From Euptelea pleiosperma (lineage: Eukaryota > Streptophyta > Magnoliopsida > Ranunculales > Eupteleaceae), in contig CM068540.1 of the NCBI GenBank assembly GCA_035048495.1, positions 8,540,829 through 8,604,828 of the forward strand: a stretch of DNA of 64,000 nucleotides. Reading direction: 5' to 3'. The position numbers and the translations under genes are program-made. This document shows positions 57,746 through 64,000 of this stretch, piece after piece; the first letter of the stretch is position 1; each line of letters opens with the position of its first letter. Below the pieces are notes generated by a model. The model worked only from the letters and a program-made list of their open reading frames with translations, was not told where the DNA came from and did not search any database.

Positions 57746-60532
57746 TGAAAGTAGGATTTTTTCGCGTCGTTGGTACGGAAACCCTAACTTCAACACATTT
57801 TTAATTAATCCGAGACTTTTAACCTGTAAAATGAGCAATTTTGCACAGTGGCTTGTGTCGGATGTCGATCCGCACTCGGGATTAGTCGGATTAGCGCGAA
57901 TAAGAACATAAAATGACGGGAAATTTGTAGAGAATGGAACATAATATTATTCAAATCAACTTCATTCAATCGAACATGTCTCTTACAATCAAGTAAAAAT
58001 AACTAAATTATAAAGCATAAAAAAAAGAATAAACTAGAGAGAGAAGGAGAGAACTAGAGAGAGAAAATAGAGAAATCTAGAGAGAGAAATTAGAGAGGAG
58101 ATTGTAGAGATAGAGAGAGAAATAAGAGAGTGGTAGAGAGAGGAATAGAGTCTTAGAGAGATAGAAAAGCAATCTATAAAGAGAAAAGCGAGAAGAGAGA
58201 GAAGAGAAAGAAGAGAGAGATTAGGAAACTCACCGCAATCTTACCATAGACGATGATGGTGGCTGGCCTTGGAGGAGAATGTGGTGCGATAATGGCATCC
58301 CGAGGTGGTAATGGAACACCACAAAACCAGTCACCAATAGAGGTGGGTTGCGTGGTGAAAAGTCATGGAGGAGCACCATCGGTGGTTGTTGCTGCCGGTC
58401 TTGAGAAGAGGAAGATGCTTTCGTGGAGGACACGCACAGCCTCGGAGAGGGGAGTCAGGTAGGGGTGATCCCTTCTTTTTCTCTCTTTCTCATCTTCTCT
58501 CCTTCCTCTTTTCTTTGCTGCCTTTTTCTTTTATTTTTTTTTGTTTGTTTTCTTTTCTTTTTTTTTTCTTGAAGGATGGCAGAAGAGAGAGGATGGAGAG
58601 CACGGAGGTGCTACTGGTTGCTGGCCGATGTGGGGGAGGAAGGGAATAAGGTGGAAGGCGGTAATGGTGCTGGAATGGTGAGACGGTGGTGGTATGGGAC
58701 GTGGATGCAGGCGGACTTGTAAAAGATGCTGATGTTGAGGCAGCAGGTTGGTGGTGCAGGGGGTTAACGGTGTTGAACAAGAGAGAGAAGAGAGGATGGT
58801 GAAGGACGGTGGCGGTTGTGCTGGGCGGTGGTGAAGCTTCAACCGAAAATGATTATTGTGGAAACGGCACGGCCTGCAACTAAGTTGCAGGCATTGTTTG
58901 ATGGATTAATAGTGGTGGCAGCAGGCGGTCGTTGTGGAAGACGAGAAGAAGAAGGTGAAGAAGGAGACGGAGAGGGCGGTTCTTGACGTGGTGACCGGAG
59001 TTGCAGGCTGCAACTCCGGTAAGCAAACGTGAACAAGAAGCGGTGCTGTCTGTGGCAGCAAGCTCTGCTGCGCACAGGCGGAGGGGGGAAGCTTTAGATG
59101 AAGGAGAAGTAGAACGAGACAGCAGAAGAAGAAGAGAAGAAGGAGGCGGCCGGAGTTCTGCAACTCCAGCCGGAATGAAGAAGAAGAAGAAGAAGAAGAA
59201 GAAGAAGAAGAAGAAGAAGAAGAAGAGGAGGAAAGAAGGAAGAAGAAAGGGAAGAGAGGAAGAGGAAAGAAGAGAAGGAAGAGAAGAAAGAGAAGAGAAG
59301 AAGGAAGAAGGACGGTCGGAGTTGCAAACCTGCAACTCCGGCGAAGAATGGTGAAGGAGACGAAGAAGAAAGGAGGAAGAAGAGGAGAAAGAAGTCGCCG
59401 AGAAGAAGGGAAAGGATAGGGGGAAGGAGAGGAGGAGATTGGAGGGGGATTAGGGTTCGAACGAACCCCTATCCTTCTCCTTTTAAAGCTCCCTATTTCC
59501 TTTAATGGAAATAGGGTATTTTTTGAAAATAAAAAATATGAAAAATATATATATATATATATTTTTTTTAAGTAAAAACCTACTTTTCTATGGGGAATCT
59601 CCCCAATTAGTGGACCCCCCATTTAATTAAAATTATTTTGAAATTCGCGGGGTCCACTAACTGGTCGGACAGCGGGTCGATGAAGATGGGCCCGGCTATT
59701 GGCCCTCATGGATTGATGATGTCCATCGTCTCACAAGATGATGTGACAGACAGTCTGATGGCGATCGGATGGATGGTGACTTGATTGGGACTCAGATTGG
59801 TAGATCGACGGATCTAGAGAGATCCAACGGTCCGATTGAAGATCCAACGGTCCGATGGAAGATCTAACGGTCGGAAAGCTAAGGGAGATGAGATAGAGCC
59901 GATGGGCAGGAGTTTTGGGGTTAGGTTAGTAGATTCGAGGACCGAGAGATGAAGAGAGAGAGAGAATAAGGAGAGATGAGAGAGAAAGTATCAGAAAATA
60001 GAGAGAAAAGCACTAGCGGAGGGTCTGGAACCCTGGTCTTCACTGTGACCATCCTCACGCTTCTCCAGTAGAGTCGACCATCATTCTTTGCTGACTCATG
60101 TGGCTTTAAACGCTTTGGTCCGTCTCTTGGTCATTGGCTCTCCTACTCTCTTCGTTCTTTGGGCCGGCTTTTTGGTCCTCTTATTCAGCCCATATTTGGG
60201 CCATATCTTCTAGTCATAGCATGTGGGCTTGTTAAGCTTTGATAATGGGCTTTCATGATCGATTTGGGCCCACAAGTCTCGAGAATCGTCCCATCGGGGT
60301 TTCCTGCTACAGAAGAAGCGCGTAATGAGACTTTATCAGAACGGCTTAATATTTAGACTTCCAAAAATGTGTTTAATGCATGCAAATATACCATTTCGTC
60401 CAGAAAAGTGTGTTCTACGCAACAGAAGAGACTCTTACGTAGAAAAGTAGGTAAATAGAGTATTTTACGTAGGAGAATGCAATAACGCTAAAAGGATAAT
60501 TGCTTAAAATAAGCACTTTTGAGCGAATATCA
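57746..60532 (-). mobile_element. B, 5' LTR
   Basis: 2787 bp, minus strand, from TGATATTCGC (60532) to TACTTTCA (57746). It has better-preserved hairpins than the 3' LTR: the one near 58996-59020 is ccggagttgcag..., where the 3' LTR has ccagagttgcag. It is followed by the second CATAC. Confidence 0.9.
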
Positions 60533-60699
60533 CATACCCTCAAATACTATTCTGAAAATCAAGAATTAAATCATAATCGAGAATGATATCATAATTGATG
60601 CCTTTGAATAATACTGAGAACAATGCCATGTCTGAGAATAATAATCGAGAATAATACTGGCTGAGCCTGATCTTCTCTTTGTAGACATTTTGAAAATGA

Positions 60700-60890
60700 T
60701 ATCCAATCATAATACTGCAATAGCTCAATATCTAATAATAATATTGCGGTAGCTCAATAGCTGAGAATAATGTTGCGATAGCTCAATATCTGAGAATAAT
60801 GCTATGATAGCTCAATACCTAAGAATAATGATGCGATAGCTCAATATTTGAGAATAATGCTGTGATAGCTCAATATCGAGAATAATTTTC
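60700..60890 (-). repeat. Tandem array 1 in E (29-30-bp unit)
   Basis: About six diverged copies of a unit close to ctgagaataatgctgcgata followed by gctcaatat. Looser gagaataat repeats extend to both sides (60540-61050). Confidence 0.7.
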
Positions 60891-61059
60891 AATATTTGAG
60901 AATAATAAATATCTGAGAAAGATAGCCAAGAATAATATTTCGATAGCCAAACTGCGATAGTTGATATCTTAGTATAATATCATGTCTGAGGGAGATAGTC
61001 GAGAATAATTCCGGTCGAGAACAATAATCGAGAATAATATTGACTGAGAATAATTGACG

Positions 61060-61450
61060 TTCATTTTGGATGGCCAAAACCAATGCCGTTCATTTTTTTA
61101 TGGCCGAAGCCGATCCCGTTCATGTTTGGATGGCCGAAGCCGATCCTGTTCATTTTTGGATGACCGAAGTCGATCACGTTCATGTTTGGATGGCTGAAGC
61201 CAATCCTGTTCATTTTGGATGGCCGAAGTCGATCCCGTTCATATTGGGATAGTCGAAGTCGATCCCGTTCATATTGGATGGCCGAAGCTGATCCCGTTCA
61301 TATTGGGATAGCCGAAGCCGATCCCATTCATATTGGATGGCCGAAGCCGATCCCGTTCATATTGGGATAGCCGAAGCCGATCCCATTCATTTTGGATGGC
61401 CGAAGCCGATCCCGTTCATTTTTGATGGCCAAAGCCGATCCCGTTCATTT
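61060..61450 (-). repeat. Tandem array 2 in E (29-30-bp unit, ~13 copies)
   Basis: Units read ttcatnttggatggccgaag followed by ccgatcccg. About 13 contiguous copies, some alternating between ttggatggcc and ttgggatagc. No spacers, so not a CRISPR-like structure. An incidental open frame runs through it. Confidence 0.85.
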
Positions 61451-61918
61451 GCATACTTGTGTCAGTTGGCTGAGCCCAATCTCCTATAGAGCTCCATACG
61501 TTCATTCATTCATTACATGCACATAATTTCAAAGGACCAACTCAGTCGAGACTAGAATCAATCAGGAAACTTCTATCATCCGGATATCTTGTCGAAATCT
61601 AGGCCGTCATTTCTCTGTCAATTATCTTGACTTGCTTTTCACATAAAATGCTAGAAACATAATAGAAATTCAATCTTTAATCAAATTCTCATGGTCTCAA
61701 GGGAGCTCGGGCTACACTACTCTTCTTTTCGTCACCCCTCCTTTAACAAGCCCCCAAGTCAGAGGGTTGGGCTTGGCTCAACTTTGCCAAACCCCCAAGT
61801 CTGATGGTCGAGCCTTCGTGACCCATAGGTCAATATTCATACTAAATCTGGACTTTCTTGGTCGATCAAGTTTAAGTCGGCCAACTATGTGGTTTGAACA
61901 CTTTTATCTCACGTGGTC

Positions 61919-61946
61919 GTGGGTTCGATTCCCACAGACAGCGCCA
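61919..61946 (-). other. E primer-binding region with a tRNA T-arm and acceptor copy
   Basis: The minus strand carries TGGCGCTGTCTGTGGGAA as primer site (61946-61929). The plus strand reads like the 3' end of a tRNA: T stem GTGGG, loop TTCGATT, CCCAC (61919-61935), acceptor strand AGACAGC, G, then CCA (61944-61946). Similarity to tRNA-Lys-like sequence seems to continue upstream (cttttatctcacgtggtc, 61901-61918). This is complementarity to the primer tRNA well beyond the usual ~18 bases, not a tRNA gene: no 5' half is present. Confidence 0.7.
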
Positions 61947-61949
61947 AAT

Positions 61950-62377
61950 TGGAAGGGATAAAATCGGATTTACTGTCCGATCTTCAATCCTCCCTCCACA
62001 AGCAATAATCAGACAGTAATCAATTAACAATAGTAATAAAATTAAAAGTATAAATTACAAAACAACACCATATGTACATGGTTCATCGCCGGTCTCTGGC
62101 CGGCGACTACGTCCACGGGAGGCCGGCCATGGCCAATCTTCATTCTCCAAGTATATTCTTTACCATTACAAAATAGCCCATTTTCCTTACATTCAGCTTC
62201 CCTCTCCCTCTCCAGCCCTGTCTCTCCCTTTTGTTTTTGTAAATTCTTCTTTTTATATGCTCCCCTCTGCCACGTGTCAACCTAAGAGGCTCTCTAAGGG
62301 TTTTGGAAAATGATTAAGTGCTTTGCAGGGTGTATCAGTCGTGATACATACAAGTTTACTATTTTTATGTATCTACA
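61950..62377 (-). mobile_element. E, 5' LTR
   Basis: 428 bp. Minus-strand TATA box gcatataaaaag (62260-62249). It lies between the primer site and the target duplication ATATC. Confidence 0.8.
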
Positions 62378-62382
62378 ATATC

Positions 62383-62836
62383 CATCAACACGTATTCCAA
62401 GGTCCAATCGTACACCCTATTTGAATCACCTATCATATTACCTACGATGTCACTATTTTCATTCTTGTGGGATTCTAATTCTTGCTCAACTCTCTTACTA
62501 AGAAACTTTCTATTTGCTATATTTCCATGTTCTAATAGGATTAGAAGTATTTGTGTCTATTTATAGCTAGGCCCTCCACCGATTGGGAGAGAGGATGAAA
62601 GGTCAAGCATTGTACATTGTAATCTACCGATTATAGTGGATTGCCTCCGAGGATGCCGAAGATGTAGTCACTAGAACTCTAGCGTCGAACCTCGTAAAAA
62701 CAGTCATCTCTCTCTAATGTATATTATCGTATTTTGTTTATTTGATTATATTTATGCTTGATGATCTTTGCTTATTGTTGTTTATGGTGTGTGATTTGGA
62801 GGAAATCCAACGGCAATCCCGGATCTACCCACCACA
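62383..62836 (+). mobile_element. X 3' LTR, main part
   Basis: Continues the X LTR begun at 30557. Matches 11930-12402 throughout but with more divergence, and ends CCACCACA. GTAGA follows, pairing with GTGGA before 11914. Confidence 0.75.
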
Positions 62837-64000
62837 GTAGACATCATCGGATCACATTGATTCCTAATTAACTCCTAGTTTAAATGTGATCAAGAAGATT
62901 GCTTTGACCCCTTTTTTGGTGAAAGTCTTTGATTCACTAAATGTAGGCTAAATATGTCCCCAAAAATGTGTGGAGTGTGGTATGGACAATATCTGAGAAT
63001 TCATGGCTTATGAATTTTTCTGGTTCTCTACACCTTTTCATGACGTCTCTTCAACCTGCTTTCTTCATCGTTTTCCCCCATAATTTATCTCTGGGTGGGA
63101 TGATAGAGAGAGTTCATTGTACACCGTCTCTCTCTCTCTCTGTATCGTTCCACGGTGAGGGCATATTTTGTCAAATAATACCAAGGATGGGTTTCCATGC
63201 AAATGCAGGTAAGACTGTCATGCTTTGAATCTTCTTTTTCCCATTTAACAGTTTTGATTTTTTGAAATATTATTCCATGTTTTGTCTGGTAGAGGGGGTC
63301 ATAGTTTTAATGAAGTCTTCCACAATTGACCGTTTAACAGTTACCATTCCCCCATGTGGTCCTAAGGTGAACATCATCGTCTCCCTTCCTGGTCAGCAAA
63401 GTTCTACTCCGAAAAGTCTAGGGGAGGGAAACGATGATGTCCTCCTGAGGAGTACGTTTCCCGCTAGTCAGCAAAGTTCTACTCGTGACTTTCCCTTCTC
63501 ATTTCTGATTTAGATGTCTACGACACGTATGTACGTTTGTCGCGCGTGAGGGAGAGAGATAAGATATGCCACGAGCCAACATAAAACCGTGTCGTGAAAT
63601 TACTGTAGTATCATCCCCACTAGGTCCAGACCATTGATGGTCTCCGAGATTTGCTGGATCTAAGGACGATGATAGCAGTTCGGGACTCTTCCAAAATATC
63701 TGACACGTACGTCAAGACCTAAACCCAACCCACGTTAAACCCTTGGTTAGTTTGTTAAGGGTGGTTAATAAAGGGTGCGTGTCAGACATTTTGGGAGGGG
63801 ACCTTCAAAAGTGAATTTTTTCTCGCAGGTCCGTTGCCACACTCATTTGGCCTATCATGTTGTGACACGTGAGGGCCAGATGCTACCTAAACCAAAACTA
63901 ATTCTCTCGATTACCTTGACCTTCTCTCCACATGTCACAACATGATAGGGGGTTGAAGCATCTCCTCAACCAAATGGGTGAGGAAAGGTTTTTCGACGAT
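62837..64000. other. Right flank: non-coding, with short inverted and direct repeats
   Basis: No gene is supported. Visible structures are: an 18-bp direct repeat gtcagcaaagttctactc (63392-63409 and 63465-63482) beside an inverted pair around catcatcgtctccct; an inverted pair aaaatatctgacacgtac / gtgcgtgtcagacatttt (63693-63710, 63775-63792); and an inverted pair ctatcatgttgtgacacgtg / cacatgtcacaacatgatag (63852-63871, 63929-63948). These look like small decayed MITEs. Short ORFs (such as 62968-63228) show no recognisable domain. Confidence 0.5.

Larger units (their letters stand above)
31117..60532 (-). mobile_element. Element B: non-autonomous Athila derivative (minus strand), host of C
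   Basis: A minus-strand element inserted in E, with a perfect duplication CATAC (31112-31116, 60533-60537). 3' LTR 31117-33891 (2775 bp), 5' LTR 57746-60532 (2787 bp). The two differ at many transitions and by small indels, so B is older than A and C. Internally it has the same primer-site variant, leader, 3' region and polypurine tract as A. Its A-type ORF is broken: an early stop, and the middle (matching 19586-20690 of A) is replaced by a 1.6-kb A-type LTR fragment in the same orientation. Element C lies in the leader with a GCGGA duplication. Without C it is about 11.65 kb. Confidence 0.9.
30572..62377 (-). mobile_element. Element E: 2.4-kb mini LTR element (minus strand), host of B
   Basis: Two 428-bp LTRs (30572-30999 and 61950-62377) are flanked by TTATC (30567-30571) and ATATC (62378-62382), one mismatch. 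Without the inserted B, E is about 2385 bp. Minus polarity follows from the LTR ends (TGTAGATACATA...CCCTTCCA on the minus strand), the polypurine tract gagagggggct (30003 downstream side, at 31003-31013) and the primer site at 61929-61946. The internal region is non-coding and dominated by two tandem arrays (60700-60890 and 61060-61450). It is TRIM/SMART-like and must depend on another element, probably of Tat/Retand type, judging from the primer site. Confidence 0.8.
11914..62836 (+). mobile_element. Element X: outermost non-autonomous Ty3/gypsy-type element holding the whole nest
   Basis: X is bounded by LTR starts TGTGGATA (11914) and an LTR end ACCCACCACA (62836). The flanks are GTGGA (11909-11913) and GTAGA (62837-62841), a 5-bp duplication with one mismatch. 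It has a first LTR (11914-12402), 189 bp of internal sequence, then an inserted Athila LTR (Y). A second, 5'-truncated LTR (26084-26419) follows, with a 4.1-kb internal region ending in the polypurine tract aagaggggctaa (30545-30556). The 3' LTR is split by element E (30557-30571 and 62383-62836). No gag or pol is recognisable, so it is a non-autonomous (LARD-like) element. The primer site resembles the Tat/Retand type. Confidence 0.72.

Noticed and set aside
61060..61450. CRISPR-like array
   Set aside because: Units are contiguous with no unique spacers, in a plant retroelement; it is a minisatellite.
61870..61946. A tRNA gene
   Set aside because: Only the T-arm and acceptor 3' strand (with CCA) are convincing; the 5' acceptor strand and D-arm are absent, and it lies exactly at the primer site of element E.
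62968..63228. Possible host exon (86 codons) followed by a donor-like caggtaag
   Set aside because: No recognisable domain, no partner exon and no codon bias that I could judge by eye.

Overview
This window is plant nuclear DNA, from a flowering plant with a repeat-rich genome. It is made almost entirely of transposable elements. The evidence is plant-type Ty3/gypsy (Athila lineage) and Ty1/copia protein domains, tRNA-Asp-type and tRNA-Met-type primer sites, 2.6-2.9 kb LTRs, hAT-like insertions with 8-bp duplications and fold-back MITEs. I could not support any single-copy host gene. The species cannot be named from the sequence alone.

Left part (1-11.9 kb): the 3' portion of an old Athila-like LTR (1-903). 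Next comes a minus-strand Ty1/copia remnant: gag and the start of pol at about 1380-4026, its LTR at 6531-7881. It is broken by a hAT-type insertion (2104-2556) and by a probable chromovirus solo LTR (4063-6472). Then follow a plus-strand Ale/Hopscotch-like copia pol pseudogene (7890-11024) and a fold-back MITE (11288-11682).

Centre (11.9-62.8 kb): one nest of LTR retrotransposons, resolved with target-site duplications (TSDs). The outermost element X (11914-62836, TSD GTGGA/GTAGA) is non-autonomous and has a partial extra LTR inside. On its left, X holds an Athila LTR, Y (12592-26058). Y holds a young complete non-autonomous Athila derivative, A (14585-25467, TSD GTCTC). On its right, the 3' LTR of X holds a 2.4-kb mini-element E on the minus strand (30572-62377, TSD TTATC/ATATC). 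E holds B (31117-60532, minus strand, TSD CATAC). B holds C (38441-56199, TSD GCGGA), a nearly intact autonomous Athila element. The 3' LTR of C holds a solo LTR, D (51342-53983, TSD AGCTC). The order of insertion on that branch is X, E, B, C, D: five levels.

How the elements relate: A, B and C share LTR termini, an unusual primer-binding site, a leader of about 1.7 kb, a 1.9-kb 3' region and a polypurine tract. Only C encodes capsid, protease, RT, RNase H and integrase. A and B instead encode a protein (617 aa in A) that matches only the Gag linker and the segment just after protease. They therefore look like parasites of C-type elements. The LTRs of the whole group carry several near-perfect hairpins built on GGAGTTGCA/TGCAACTCC downstream of the predicted transcription start. 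This is the most interesting recurring structure in the window.

Right end (62.8-64 kb): non-coding flank with short inverted and direct repeats.
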